Source: Enterovibrio baiacu
GTDB taxonomy: Bacteria; Pseudomonadota; Gammaproteobacteria; Enterobacterales; Vibrionaceae
Direction of reading: 5' to 3'
DNA length: 64,000 nt
Assembly (NCBI RefSeq): GCF_004120195.1
Contig: NZ_SCHN01000006.1
Coordinates: 186,001-250,000, forward strand
The stretch's first letter is position 1. Each line of letters opens with the position of its first letter. Shown piece by piece: positions 17,211 to 26,374 of the stretch. The notes under the pieces are model-generated. The model was not told where the DNA came from. It did no database searches and saw nothing but the letters and a program-made list of their open reading frames with translations. The position numbers were made by a program, and so were the translations under genes.

Positions 17211-18388
17211 GTACTTGGATTTTATGGCTCACAGCCATCAGCACTTTTTTGGTGATTTACCATCACCTCGGCTACCCCCTTTTGTTAAAGATGCTGGTGC
17301 GCTGTATTCCTTCATCACTGTCTTCAACGCCGATAGCACGTGGTTACAACAGCTCAAAAGCCGATGACGCGTTACCTACTATGGCGATTCTGATGCCGGC
17401 GTTTAATGAAGCGCAATGGGTCGCAGACAAAATTCGCAACCTCGCGACCTTAGATTATCCAAGCGACAAACTGCGCATCGTGCTCGCATGTGATGGCTGT
17501 TCAGATGACACCGCCAACATTGCTCGAGAAACGTTGAACGAAACCGCGTGTCAGCATTTGGATTTGACGGTCATCGAATATGCAGTGAATGAAGGGAAAG
17601 TCGCGGTCATCAACAAATCGATGGCCCTGATCGACGAAGAGATTGTGGCGATGAGCGATATTTCGTCCCTCATTTCGATTGATGCATTATTGATTGCCGC
17701 CATGCACTTCGCTGACCCTAAAATTGGTGTCGTAAACAGCCGCTATCACCTGCTTGAACCTACCGAAGGCGAGAAGAAATACTGGGATTACCAGTGCACG
17801 CTTCAGCATCGTGAAGCCAAAATGGGCGCAACCTTGGGCGCTCACGGCGCGCTCTACCTCATGCGCCGTGATTTGTTCACCCCACTTGCCGCCGACACCA
17901 TTAATGATGATTTCGTGTTACCCATGAGCATCGTCGCACAGGGCTATCGCGGCACGGTGGATGACACAATTTGTGCTGTTGAACTTGAGCCAACAAATGC
18001 AGACCAAGATTTCAAACGCCGTCTTCGCATTGGTGCAGGTAACTACCAACAAATGGTGCGGTTAGCAGCCTTGCTTAACCCTAAATATCGCGGCGTGGCA
18101 TTCACTTTTGCATCCGGCAAAGCGCTGCGTGTTGTTATGCCCTTCTTGATGCTCACTGCTCTGATTGGCTGGCTGTGGTTAGCACAATTTCACGTACTCT
18201 TTTTGATGGGCGCAGCCGCTCAGGTTGCAGCTTATACGCTCGTCGCGTTCATCAAATTCTTTAAGCTCGTGCCAAAGAATCCATTGCTTGCGACACTTTG
18301 CTATCTGGTGTCCGGCCACACCGCCAACATGATTGGCACACTTCGGTACATCGTCGGTCTTGAAGCAGGCCGCTGGCAGCGCATTTAA
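17207..18388 (+). CDS. sypQ: Membrane glycosyltransferase, GT2 family (SypQ-like)
   Basis: This 393-aa GT-A glycosyltransferase is anchored in the inner membrane. An N-terminal helix (about 3-25) is followed by the catalytic domain with PAFNEAQW, the nucleotide-binding CDGCSDDT, MSDISS at the DxD position, and the catalytic NDDFVLP. Two or three helices lie at the C-terminus (about 300-385). It may polymerise or add a sugar; a synthase-like role cannot be excluded because of the membrane helices. The start ATG 17207 is coupled to the gene before. Confidence 0.8.
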   Translation: MSTWILWLTAISTFLVIYHHLGYPLLLKMLVRCIPSSLSSTPIARGYNSSKADDALPTMAILMPAFNEAQWVADKIRNLATLDYPSDKLRIVLACDGCSDDTANIARETLNETACQHLDLTVIEYAVNEGKVAVINKSMALIDEEIVAMSDISSLISIDALLIAAMHFADPKIGVVNSRYHLLEPTEGEKKYWDYQCTLQHREAKMGATLGAHGALYLMRRDLFTPLAADTINDDFVLPMSIVAQGYRGTVDDTICAVELEPTNADQDFKRRLRIGAGNYQQMVRLAALLNPKYRGVAFTFASGKALRVVMPFLMLTALIGWLWLAQFHVLFLMGAAAQVAAYTLVAFIKFFKLVPKNPLLATLCYLVSGHTANMIGTLRYIVGLEAGRWQRI

Positions 18389-18417
18389 CCGTATCCAAAT
18401 TTATTGAGGGCTACACT

Positions 18418-19140
18418 ATGACGACTCAAGTGGCGAAACCAGAAAGCAACATCGCATCATTTTTCACTAACACTCGAAAAAGAATGAATAAGGTGACTAT
18501 GGATAACCTCAGTGATATTGACCCAATCACGGCAAAATCTAAGCGTGTGTTTGATGTTGTTCTCACTCTGATTGGCCTAGCTTTAACAATCCCGCTGTTT
18601 CCTTTGATTGCTATTGCCATCAAGCTCGACAGCCCAGGCCCAGTGTTTTTCCGCCAGATGCGTATCGGTCGTTCGACGCCTGAACTCAGTCTGATTTTCC
18701 ACATGGTGAAATTCCGCACCATGCGCACCGATGCGGAAAGCAAAACTGGCGCAACATGGGCGACGGATGGTGATCCCCGCATTACCCGTGTTGGTCGCTT
18801 TTTGCGTAAAACCCGTTTGGATGAAATTCCACAGTTCTTCAATGTATTGGTGGGTGACATGTCATTGATTGGCCCTCGCCCAGAACGCCCAGGGTTTTAT
18901 CAAAAACTTGAAACGGCCATCCCTTACTTTGCTGAGCGCACCTATGGTGTAACACCAGGTATCACCGGGCTTGCGCAAGTTAACCAAGGTTACGATACCT
19001 GCATTGCCGATGTGCGTTCTAAAGTGGGCTTCGACCATTCTTACGCGCTGGCGCTAACATCGCTCAAAACATGGTTCAAAATGGATTGCTATATCATGTT
19101 TAAAACCGTTTGGGTGATGTTAACAGGCCGAGGTCAGTGA
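18418..19140 (+). CDS. sypR: Undecaprenyl-phosphate sugar phosphotransferase (SypR-like)
   Basis: This 240-aa initiating transferase of the bacterial sugar transferase family (WcaJ/WbaP catalytic core) moves a sugar-1-phosphate to undecaprenyl phosphate to start each repeat unit. Visible are the membrane hairpin (about 40-66), SPGPVFFRQMRIG, KFRTMRTDAE, TRVGRFLRKTRLDEIPQFFNVL and SLIGPRPERPGF. It lacks the extra N-terminal helices of long family members. GAGGG precedes ATG 18418; internal ATGs at 18484 and 18499 are less well placed. It is the last syp gene, followed by a 7-bp tandem repeat and a terminator. Confidence 0.88.
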   Translation: MTTQVAKPESNIASFFTNTRKRMNKVTMDNLSDIDPITAKSKRVFDVVLTLIGLALTIPLFPLIAIAIKLDSPGPVFFRQMRIGRSTPELSLIFHMVKFRTMRTDAESKTGATWATDGDPRITRVGRFLRKTRLDEIPQFFNVLVGDMSLIGPRPERPGFYQKLETAIPYFAERTYGVTPGITGLAQVNQGYDTCIADVRSKVGFDHSYALALTSLKTWFKMDCYIMFKTVWVMLTGRGQ

Positions 19141-19141
19141 G

Positions 19142-19190
19142 CTAGAAACTAGAAACTAGAAACTAGAAACTAGAAACTAGAAACTAGAAA
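19142..19190. repeat. Seven tandem copies of CTAGAAA
   Basis: Seven perfect 7-bp units (49 nt) begin directly after the sypR-like stop and lie before the terminator. The array is outside any coding frame, so copy number changes would alter only the 3' untranslated region. Confidence 0.97.
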
Positions 19191-19217
19191 ATGTTGGCGA
19201 TACACCGCCAAATAAGA

Positions 19218-19240
19218 AGGGCTGCGAAATTCGCAGCCCT
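19218..19240. terminator. Bidirectional terminator between syp locus and nupC
   Basis: An 11-bp perfect inverted repeat (AGGGCTGCGAA / TTCGCAGCCCT) lies between convergent genes. The minus strand continues TCTTATTT, so termination of nupC is better supported than that of the syp operon. Confidence 0.65.
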
Positions 19241-19278
19241 CATTTCAACCCAAGCTTTATAGTGACTCTAATCGTTGC

Positions 19279-20487
19279 TTACAACGAGATAAACAAGCCA
19301 GCCAGCGCCGCACTCATGAGATTGGCAAGTGTCGCAGCACCCACAGCTCGGAAACCCAGCGTCGCTACATCATGACGTCGCTCAGGTGCCATCGCGCCGA
19401 TAGAACCAAGTTGAATCGCAATCGACCCAATGTTAGCAAAGCCACACAATGCGAACGTTACAATCACTTGGCTGTGTTCTGAAATCACGGATTTCACGCT
19501 TTCGAAGTCAAGGAATGCCACGAATTCGTTCATGATGGTCTTCTGACCAATCAACGAACCTACGGTCAGCACTTCGCTCATTGGAATGCCAATCACCAAT
19601 GCCAGCGGCGCAAACAAGAAACCGAAAATACTTTGAAGCGTAACGCCTTCGTAGCCAAACCAGTTACCCACGATTTCAAAGCCTGCGTTGACCATAGCAA
19701 TCACACTGATGAACGCCACCAGCATGGCACCCACGGCAACCGCCACTTTTACGCCGTTCATCGCACCGGATGCCAATGCATCAATCGCGTTAGCGTCTTC
19801 ACTTTTTTCAAGTTCGAAGTTAGATTGGTCAATGGTTTGTTGGCGTTCAGGCACCAACATTTTCGCCATTAACAAGCCACCTGGTGCTGCCATAAAGCTT
19901 GCCGCAATCAAGTACTTCAGCTCAACGCCCATCGCGGCGTAACCACCAAGCACAGAACCTGCTACTGACGCCATACCACCAACCATCACAGCGAACAATT
20001 CTGAGCGCGTCATGGTTTTTAGGAATGGACGCACCACCAACGACGCTTCACTCATCGACAGGAAGATGTTGCCCGTTGCTGCCACTGATTCAATTTTACT
20101 GGTGCCCAATAAACGGTGAATACCGCCGCCCAATACTTTGATTAACCATTGCATGACGCCAAGATAGTAAAGCAGTGAGACTAACGCAGAGATGAAGATG
20201 ATGAGAGGAAGAACACGGATGGCGAAGATGAAATCGCCGTTGGCGAGGCTACCGAAAACAAAACCGATGCCTTGGTCCGCAAAAGAAAGGATGGAAGAAA
20301 CGCCGTTGCTAAGTGCACCCAGTGCGGCTTGCCCAAAAGGAATATATAAAACGAGAGCAGCAAAACCGGCTTGAAGGCCGAATGCGCCAAGAACGGTGCG
20401 CCATTTGATATCGCGACGACTTTCTGACAATAAGTACGCGCACGCAAGCAGAGCCAATATACCGGCCAAACTGAAGATGATTTGCAT
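19279..20487 (-). CDS. nupC: NupC-type nucleoside:cation symporter
   Basis: This 402-aa concentrative nucleoside transporter imports nucleosides with a cation across the inner membrane. The N-terminal helix is followed by the gate domain and a C-terminal core; recognisable segments include GMASVAGSVLGGYAAMG, IPMSEVLTVGSLIGQKTIMNEFVAFLD in shortened form, and CGFANIGSIAIQLGSIG, all diagnostic of the CNT family. Length matches Vibrio NupC proteins. It is a single gene, convergent with the syp locus and preceded by a long leader with several hairpins. Confidence 0.92.
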   Translation of the reverse strand: MQIIFSLAGILALLACAYLLSESRRDIKWRTVLGAFGLQAGFAALVLYIPFGQAALGALSNGVSSILSFADQGIGFVFGSLANGDFIFAIRVLPLIIFISALVSLLYYLGVMQWLIKVLGGGIHRLLGTSKIESVAATGNIFLSMSEASLVVRPFLKTMTRSELFAVMVGGMASVAGSVLGGYAAMGVELKYLIAASFMAAPGGLLMAKMLVPERQQTIDQSNFELEKSEDANAIDALASGAMNGVKVAVAVGAMLVAFISVIAMVNAGFEIVGNWFGYEGVTLQSIFGFLFAPLALVIGIPMSEVLTVGSLIGQKTIMNEFVAFLDFESVKSVISEHSQVIVTFALCGFANIGSIAIQLGSIGAMAPERRHDVATLGFRAVGAATLANLMSAALAGLFISL

Positions 20488-20605
20488 TATGTTACCTTGC
20501 TTTAGTATCTGGATTTAGGCGGGCGCTCAAATCCACACGCGTGCGAAGACAACACTACTGGCAGGAATGCAAAGTGGTGTGCTTTACCATCACGGTGAAT
20601 AATAA

Positions 20606-20712
20606 GGCCCGTAAATGCTCACAGTTACGCTGGGCCCAGTTCCGTGGGGCAAGTATCCATTTTGCAGCCGATTGAAAGCTGGCTGAATCTACTTTTCGTT
20701 CATGAAAAGTAG
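20606..20712. other. Three consecutive hairpins upstream of nupC
   Basis: The 535-bp gap 20488-21022 holds three stems: GGCCC-GTAA / TTAC-GGGCC (20606-20636), CAGCC / GGCTG (20665-20685) and CTACTTTTC / GAAAAGTAG (20689-20712). They lie 120-225 nt before nupC on the minus strand and about 310 nt before the LysE-type gene. I could not match them to a known riboswitch. A weaker CCACCG / CGGTGG stem lies at 20920-20938. Nothing else in the gap stands out. Confidence 0.45.
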
Positions 20713-21022
20713 CCTCTCTAACCGGGCGCGGAGTATATCCAAATCACATTTGCCCTGACAACCCCTTATTTCGGTAACAAGACGGCCAAATATCCTTCTC
20801 TTTCTCATGGTCTCTTTTAAAAACAACCCGTTAAACCGCGGAAGTTAATTTTATCTCATGAAAATTGCAACAGAGTTTGACCCGTCCCGCAAACAATCCT
20901 CAGATTGAAGGCGCAATGCCCACCGTCTTGATCGGTGGTTAAGCAATGCGCATAATCAGTAACGCCGATTAAGCCGTTCCCTCACTTTCTATTCATCCAC
21001 TGCATGACATCAAGGAAGAACC

Positions 21023-21643
21023 ATGTCGTTATTTTCCGGCTCCGCGCTGTTTCTCGCCCTGCTTTTATCCGTCATTATTCCTGGGCCTAGCGTGATGGCG
21101 GTGGTTTCGCGGTCGCTTTCCTTTGGCATGAAACAAGGTTTATTGGTTGCTTTCGGCGTGGTTGTGGCTGATTACATTTTCATCTGTTTGGCGCTCTCTG
21201 GCTTGTCAGCTGTTGCAACTGCCATGGGCGAGTTTTCTATTTTCCTCAAATACGCAGGCGCGGTTTACTTGATTTGGCTGGCTTACAAAAGCTGGACATC
21301 ACCAACGACAAATAGCGAACTCACCACTCAAAAAACGTCGAAAGCCAGAGGGTCTTCCAGCTTTATCATGGGCTTGGTGATCACACTGTCTAACCCGAAA
21401 GCCATTTTGTTCTACATGGGCTTCTTCCCTGCCTTCATTAATGTGCAAACCCTGTCAGCGTCGGGGATTTTGGGCGTTTTGATTCTTTCAACGGTGGCCG
21501 TAGGCGGTGTTTTGAGTGGCTATGCGATCCTTGGTGACAAAGCCACCCGCGTTTTCAATGGGCAAAAAGCCAAAGCACGTATCAACAAAGTCTCCGGCGG
21601 TATTCTAGCGGCTTGTGGTGTTGTATTGGCAATGAAAGCTTAA
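21023..21643 (+). CDS. LysE/RhtB-family amino-acid exporter
   Basis: This 206-aa protein has about six hydrophobic helices. The N-terminal LLLSVIIPGPSVMAVVSRSLSFG motif, given here in part as IPGPSVMAVVSRSL, is diagnostic of the RhtB/LysE family, and LVITLSNPKAILFYMGF recurs at about residues 118-134. It exports amino acids or related metabolites from the cytoplasm; the substrate is unknown. AAGGAAG lies 6 nt before the ATG. It precedes the arginase gene, but 190 nt separate them and an operon is not certain. Confidence 0.88.
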   Translation: MSLFSGSALFLALLLSVIIPGPSVMAVVSRSLSFGMKQGLLVAFGVVVADYIFICLALSGLSAVATAMGEFSIFLKYAGAVYLIWLAYKSWTSPTTNSELTTQKTSKARGSSSFIMGLVITLSNPKAILFYMGFFPAFINVQTLSASGILGVLILSTVAVGGVLSGYAILGDKATRVFNGQKAKARINKVSGGILAACGVVLAMKA

Positions 21644-21834
21644 GGCTTACACCCCACCTCTCGATGCGTTTCAAACATGTGCGTTTGGCTCTCGCCGATT
21701 CCACTACTTTCGTATATTTGATCCGGCCTTCTTTTTCACAACTTGCATGTTAAAAATATGTTGCCGATGCACGTTTTTGAAAAACAAACTGTGGAAGACT
21801 CATCTTGGTTAAGCAAACTTTTGAGGGTCACCCA

Positions 21835-22764
21835 ATGGAACAACAAGGCGTAGCGAAACCCATTCAAATCATCGGCGTGCCGTTAGACCTCGGAGCATCA
21901 CGAAGGGGAACAGATGGCGGCCCGTCTGCGGTGCGTATCGCCGGTCTCGGTGAGCAACTCAAAAAGATGGGATATCAGATCTCTCAAGAAGTTGATGTCA
22001 CTGTTCCTTCCATGGAATCGAGACCGACAGAAACGGGCAGCACCATGCGTTTCAGACGTGAAATTCTGCATGTCTGCCGTGACTTGGCGCAAGTGACGCG
22101 AGATGCCCTTACCAATGGTCACGTCCCTTTAATCGTCGGTGGTGATCACTCCATCGCCATGGGATCCATTTCAGGCATTGCCGACTACTACCAACAACAA
22201 AACCAGAACATTGGCTTGGTCTGGTTTGATGCTCATGCAGACATGAACATTCCAGGTATTTCCCCATCGGGAAATGTACACGGCATGCCGCTCTCACACT
22301 TGATGGGTTACGGGGATAAAGACTTCACCAGCATCTTGAGTGCAAACACCAAGATAAAGCCAGAGAACGTGGCCTTAGTCGGAGTCAGAGACATTGATGA
22401 GAAGGAAAAAGAGCTGATTCGAGAATCAGGTGTGCATCTCTTTAGCATGCGCGACATCGACGAAATGGGCATGAACAAGGTCAGCGATGAAATCATCAAC
22501 ATCGTGACGAAAGATACCGTGGGTTTCCATGTCAGTTTTGATGTTGATGGCTGCGATCCTGAAGTCATTCCCGGCTCTGGCACCTTGGTTCCCGGCGGTG
22601 TCACCTACAGAGAGGCGCACCTGTTGTTAGAGAAGTGTGCAGAAACCAACTTGATGACGTCACTTGATCTCGTGGAGCTTAATCCGTTCTTGGACAAAGG
22701 AAACATCTCAGCAGAACGTGCCGTCTCGTTGATACTCAGTGCATTTGGCCGAAGTGTTATTTAG
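21835..22764 (+). CDS. rocF: Arginase
   Basis: This 309-aa ureohydrolase converts arginine to ornithine and urea using a binuclear manganese centre. The metal-binding motifs are all present: GGDHSIAMG, DAHADMN and SFDVDGCDP. The opening IIGVPLDLGASRRGTDGGPSA and the ending SLDLVELNPFLD are more like arginase than agmatinase. ATG 21835 is chosen because GAGGGT lies 7 nt upstream; a TTG at 21805 would add ten residues. The neighbouring LysE-type exporter could handle a basic amino acid, which is only a suggestion from position. Confidence 0.88.
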   Translation: MEQQGVAKPIQIIGVPLDLGASRRGTDGGPSAVRIAGLGEQLKKMGYQISQEVDVTVPSMESRPTETGSTMRFRREILHVCRDLAQVTRDALTNGHVPLIVGGDHSIAMGSISGIADYYQQQNQNIGLVWFDAHADMNIPGISPSGNVHGMPLSHLMGYGDKDFTSILSANTKIKPENVALVGVRDIDEKEKELIRESGVHLFSMRDIDEMGMNKVSDEIINIVTKDTVGFHVSFDVDGCDPEVIPGSGTLVPGGVTYREAHLLLEKCAETNLMTSLDLVELNPFLDKGNISAERAVSLILSAFGRSVI

Positions 22765-22839
22765 ACAGCTTGGTGCAGGGACAGAAGCTAACAATGTATC
22801 TTCCAACAACAGCGTCGCCTGTCTCTGCTCACTATAGCT

Positions 22840-23244
22840 TCATGATCGCATGTGATGTTTGAAAAAGCGGTTAATCACCATCACATGACAATAAGGAATT
22901 AACGCTATCGCGCCAAACGCGAAGATTGAAAAAGGCGCATTGGGAGAGTGATTTTTAAATTCATTTCCGTTAATGAGCAATACCAAAAAGCCAAACGCAG
23001 TCACCAGCAATCCAACATGCGAAAGATAAACGAACCGCTTTCGCACTGATTCAACGCTTCCTAGAATCGTTTTTGTAAGAAGATAGATAAGTGAAACCAT
23101 GCTCAATATCGACAGTACAAGCATGATAAAAAAGAGAGGCTTATCATCAGCTAATAGCAATAGCAACAGTGACAGTAATAAGAGAAGACCCACGGTCAGC
23201 CCTTCCACACCGAGCAATAGTTTGTTTAACAACGATACTCTCAT
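22840..23244 (-). CDS. Small four-helix membrane protein, unknown function
   Basis: This 134-aa protein has about four hydrophobic helices (near residues 8-32, 37-57, 72-92 and 104-124) with a short polar loop (NEFKNHSPN). I recognise no family. AAGGG lies 7 nt before the ATG. Upstream on the same strand is a GNAT acetyltransferase gene, about 90 nt away; a link is not evident. Confidence 0.6.
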   Translation of the reverse strand: MRVSLLNKLLLGVEGLTVGLLLLLSLLLLLLADDKPLFFIMLVLSILSMVSLIYLLTKTILGSVESVRKRFVYLSHVGLLVTAFGFLVLLINGNEFKNHSPNAPFSIFAFGAIALIPYCHVMVINRFFKHHMRS

Positions 23245-23335
23245 CGCATACCCTTTCTCTTTAGAGCGAATGTTTCAGCCCATCCGTTTAAAAACACCGT
23301 GTCGACAAGAACATGAAAATATACAAATTCCGCGC

Positions 23336-23809
23336 TTACTTATCATGAAAACATGACATGGTATGCGATTGCACGCGAAAGCCATGATGCTCATAGAGCT
23401 TTTTCGCGGCGGGATTGAATGCCATCACTTCAAGCCTTGTTTCGACCGCACCTTGCTCTTCCGACCATTCGCGGCATGCTTTTAACAATGCACCACCAAT
23501 GCCTTTTGACCGATGTGCTTCATCCACAACCACAGTATTGATACGGCAAATCGGCTCAAAGCTCATGAAAGACACGGTTTCGTTGATATCGATTTTCGCT
23601 GTAATAAAACCGACCACTTTATCGTGTTCAACGGCTACAGCGAACCAACGGTGTTCATCATTCAATACCCGATGAAGAAACGCTTTGTCTTTCTCCGAGG
23701 GCGCATTAAACACTCTCGGTGCTTGCTCAAAATGAAACTGACTGATTTGACGGTGTAGCTCGGTTAAGCGTTCTAAATCGCTTTCTTGTGCAGTCCTGAT
23801 TACTAGCAT
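23336..23809 (-). CDS. GNAT-family N-acetyltransferase
   Basis: This 157-aa protein has the acetyl-CoA binding fold: VVVDEAHRSKGIGGALLKACREW carries the Q/R-x-x-G-x-G/A motif (RSKGIGGAL) in the second half, followed by LEVMAFNPAAKKLYEHHGF typical of motif B. The start at 23809 is chosen because GGTGAGAG lies upstream and the fold begins IRTAQESDLERL; a longer frame from 23872 has no support. The substrate is unknown. Confidence 0.82.
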   Translation of the reverse strand: MLVIRTAQESDLERLTELHRQISQFHFEQAPRVFNAPSEKDKAFLHRVLNDEHRWFAVAVEHDKVVGFITAKIDINETVSFMSFEPICRINTVVVDEAHRSKGIGGALLKACREWSEEQGAVETRLEVMAFNPAAKKLYEHHGFRVQSHTMSCFHDK

Positions 23810-23893
23810 TCTCTCACCACGTTGAACTTCCTTTATCATAAGGTGCTGTATACGTTCTAACATGCTCCGCACCTCTTTTAAAAGCGTGTTCGA

Positions 23894-23927
23894 AAACGAA
23901 AAAGCCGAGCAATGTCAGCTCGGCTTT
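23894..23927 (-). terminator. Intrinsic terminator of the peptide/glycoasparagine operon
   Basis: On the minus strand a 10-bp stem AAAGCCGAGC / GCTCGGCTTT with a 7-nt loop is followed by TTCGTTTTC. It lies just after the last gene of the operon. Confidence 0.85.
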
Positions 23928-23955
23928 ATGAGAAAACGCTCAGCATAAAAACGAA

Positions 23956-24882
23956 TTACTTCGTCATGATCACTTCAGCTTGGCGTTCTTCTGGCTTGTC
24001 CATGCCCGTTTCCCAGAACCAGTACGTGATGTTACCCGGACAGTTTAGGCTAACCACTTTGTGGTTATTAAAACGGTCAATTGCGTGGATGGTCACGCCT
24101 TCGGTGTAGCCGTCTTTGAGGTAATCCAGATCTTTGATGGCTTCATAAACTGCGTCATCAAGGCTCATGCCCATTTTCATGTAAAGCACGACAGCATGAG
24201 AGGTTGAACAACGGATTGCCATTTCCCCTGTGTGTGTACACGCACACGCACCGTAGCGGCTATCCGCGTATGAACCTGCGCCAATGATTGGGCTATCGCC
24301 TAAACGACCTGGGTATTTCCATGCCCAACCGGATGTAGAGGTGGCAACGCTGATTTTCTTGTTAATGTCGCTGCTCAAAAATACCGTTGTATCACGCACG
24401 CGCTCTGGATCGGTCGCGTTGTTTGATAACGGCGCTAACGGCACGTTCGGGAAGGCTGCTTGTTCTTCTGGGGTCATCGCTTGTTCAAGCTTTTCCCACC
24501 AAACTTGCTTGGAATCTTCAATCAGGTTATTCCCCGCGACAGCACCAATTTCTTTAGCAAAAATTGCTGCGCCTTCACCGACAAGGATCTCGTGGTTGAG
24601 GTCTGTCATGACGCGGTGTGCAACGTCCACTGGGTGCATGTAACCTTTTAGTGCGCCAACCGCGCCCGTGCGGAGGCTATCACCATCCATGACTGAGCCA
24701 TCCAGCTCCATTTCGCCCAACACATTTGGCCAACCGCCGTAACCCACGGTACGTACACGCGGGTCTAGCTCGACCAATTTAATGCCTTCAATCAACGAGG
24801 TTAAGCCGTCTTCACCCTCTTGCAGTCGGCGTGCCGACTCTTCAATACCTGGGTAAGCTTCTGAGTTTGCTAATAAGATCAT
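23956..24882 (-). CDS. Glycosylasparaginase (Ntn-hydrolase, asparaginase 2 family)
   Basis: This 308-aa N-terminal-nucleophile hydrolase would cleave the bond between GlcNAc and asparagine in N4-(beta-GlcNAc)-Asn after self-processing. Family segments are clear: DPRVRTVGYGG, VMDG, VGEGAAIFAK, then the processing site Asp164-Thr165 (RVRDTT), followed by GRLGDSPIIGAGSYAD and YGACACTHTGE. Thr165 would become the nucleophile of the beta chain. There is no signal peptide, so it acts in the cytoplasm, in contrast to secreted or lysosomal forms. Related isoaspartyl peptidases share the fold, but the GRLGDSPIIGAG block favours glycosylasparaginase. It is last in the operon, 12 nt after an aminopeptidase gene. 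Confidence 0.82.
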   Translation of the reverse strand: MILLANSEAYPGIEESARRLQEGEDGLTSLIEGIKLVELDPRVRTVGYGGWPNVLGEMELDGSVMDGDSLRTGAVGALKGYMHPVDVAHRVMTDLNHEILVGEGAAIFAKEIGAVAGNNLIEDSKQVWWEKLEQAMTPEEQAAFPNVPLAPLSNNATDPERVRDTTVFLSSDINKKISVATSTSGWAWKYPGRLGDSPIIGAGSYADSRYGACACTHTGEMAIRCSTSHAVVLYMKMGMSLDDAVYEAIKDLDYLKDGYTEGVTIHAIDRFNNHKVVSLNCPGNITYWFWETGMDKPEERQAEVIMTK

Positions 24883-24894
24883 GGTATTTCCTCG

Positions 24895-26286
24895 TTATTT
24901 ATTCTTTTGTTCTGTAGCGACAAGGTGTTGGCAAAGCTCGGTTAACAGCAATGCGCCGTAGCCTGACGCCGCTTTGCCATAAATTTTGCGGTGGTTCATG
25001 CCCAGTGACATGGCAGCAGAATCAATGTGAATCCATTTTTGCTCTGGCGAGACAAAGTGACGCAAGAACGTCGCGGCCACACATGCGCTGCCATCAGGTT
25101 CTTCGCTGCCGTGACGCAAATCAGCAAAGTCACTCTTCAGTGATGCTTCAAACAAATCGTGGCCTGTTGGCATCGCCCATAGTGGCTCTGAACACGCCAG
25201 ACCCGCTTCTTGTGCGCTTGTGATCAAGCTTTCGTCGTTACCCATCAAAGACGCATAGGCTTTGCCCAACGAAATGCCTGTCGCGCCCGTCAGGGTCGCA
25301 ATGTCGATCAGGTAATCTGGGTTGTAGGTTTGCTGTGCGTAGTGGAGTACATCCGCCAACACCATACGGCCTTCGGCATCTGTGGTGATGATTTCAACGC
25401 TCTTGCCCGATGCCATGGTGACCACATCGCCCGGCTTCACCGCACTGCCTGATGGCATGTTTTCCACCAAACCACACAAGCCGATAACGCGCACTGGCAA
25501 GTTCAGGTTTGCAATGGCATTCATCGCCCCTGTGACGGCTGCTGCGCCGCCCATGTCAACTTTCATGGTGCTCATGAAACGCGGTTGTTTGATGCTGATA
25601 CCGCCTGAATCGAAGGTCACGCCTTTACCCACCAAGACGATCGTTTTCTCAGCGTGTTCAGGGTGGTAATCCATGCACAACAGACGCGCTTCGCGGTCAC
25701 TGCCTTGGGCGATGCCCATTAAGCCACCAAAACCAAGATCCAACATGGCTTTGTCATCAAGGTACGACAATGCAATCTTGTCGATGGCCAACTCTTGCAC
25801 CGCTTGAACAAACGAAACGGGATAAATCACATTGCCCGGCTTGTTCATCAACTCACGGGAGATCAACTGGCTTTTTGCAAGGATTTGGCCTTGTTCAAAC
25901 GCGGTGTTTAGCGACGCTTGATCATTGTTCAGTTCAAACTGACTGATGACAGGTTGAAGACTCAAGCTTTCAGTGTGCTTGTAGCTGTATGTCGACAGTG
26001 CCATGCCGAAAGACACCCACTTCACCCATGTTTCCGTGGTAAACGATGAAGCAGTTTCTGCGTCGATGTGAAGTTGTAGGGTTTGCGCTTTTTTGAAGGT
26101 CGATGCCAACACGAAGCCAATGTCTTGTGCATCTGCCACGCTATACGTATTTTTGCTGATTTCGCCATTGTAGCCTTCTACATCTTGGTTAAGCTCAAGC
26201 GATTTCCCCTCGCCCATTTTGATGTGAAGTGTTCTTACCGAATCGCAGTTTTCTGCGTCAATGCGAGTAAATTCGATCTGTAGCAT
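24895..26286 (-). CDS. M17 leucyl aminopeptidase family protein
   Basis: This 463-aa cytosolic metallo-aminopeptidase has the active-site blocks VGKGVTFDSGGIS, MKVDMGGAAAV and TTDAEGRMVLADVL, with NTDAEGR varied to TTDAEGR. At 463 aa it is shorter than PepA (about 500) and the N-terminal domain is divergent, so it is probably a PepB-like or separate subgroup. It sits between an Opp-type ABC importer and glycosylasparaginase, fitting a role in trimming amino acids from imported peptides or glycopeptides. Confidence 0.87.
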   Translation of the reverse strand: MLQIEFTRIDAENCDSVRTLHIKMGEGKSLELNQDVEGYNGEISKNTYSVADAQDIGFVLASTFKKAQTLQLHIDAETASSFTTETWVKWVSFGMALSTYSYKHTESLSLQPVISQFELNNDQASLNTAFEQGQILAKSQLISRELMNKPGNVIYPVSFVQAVQELAIDKIALSYLDDKAMLDLGFGGLMGIAQGSDREARLLCMDYHPEHAEKTIVLVGKGVTFDSGGISIKQPRFMSTMKVDMGGAAAVTGAMNAIANLNLPVRVIGLCGLVENMPSGSAVKPGDVVTMASGKSVEIITTDAEGRMVLADVLHYAQQTYNPDYLIDIATLTGATGISLGKAYASLMGNDESLITSAQEAGLACSEPLWAMPTGHDLFEASLKSDFADLRHGSEEPDGSACVAATFLRHFVSPEQKWIHIDSAAMSLGMNHRKIYGKAASGYGALLLTELCQHLVATEQKNK

Positions 26287-26374
26287 TGTTGTCCTTTTCC
26301 CTCATCACATGATGAGCGTTTGCTTTGATAGATAATCTGGTTTTGTTGTTCGTTAACAAATACTGCGCATGACG

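Noticed and set aside
19142..19190. CTAGAAA array as a phase-variable coding repeat
   Set aside because: It lies after the stop codon in no reading frame of a gene.
20606..20712. Known riboswitch (lysine, cobalamin, TPP) in the nupC leader
   Set aside because: Core consensus motifs are not present on either strand.
24951..26283. Several plus-strand open frames opposite the aminopeptidase gene
   Set aside because: They are antisense shadows of a clear M17 peptidase gene and have no features of their own.
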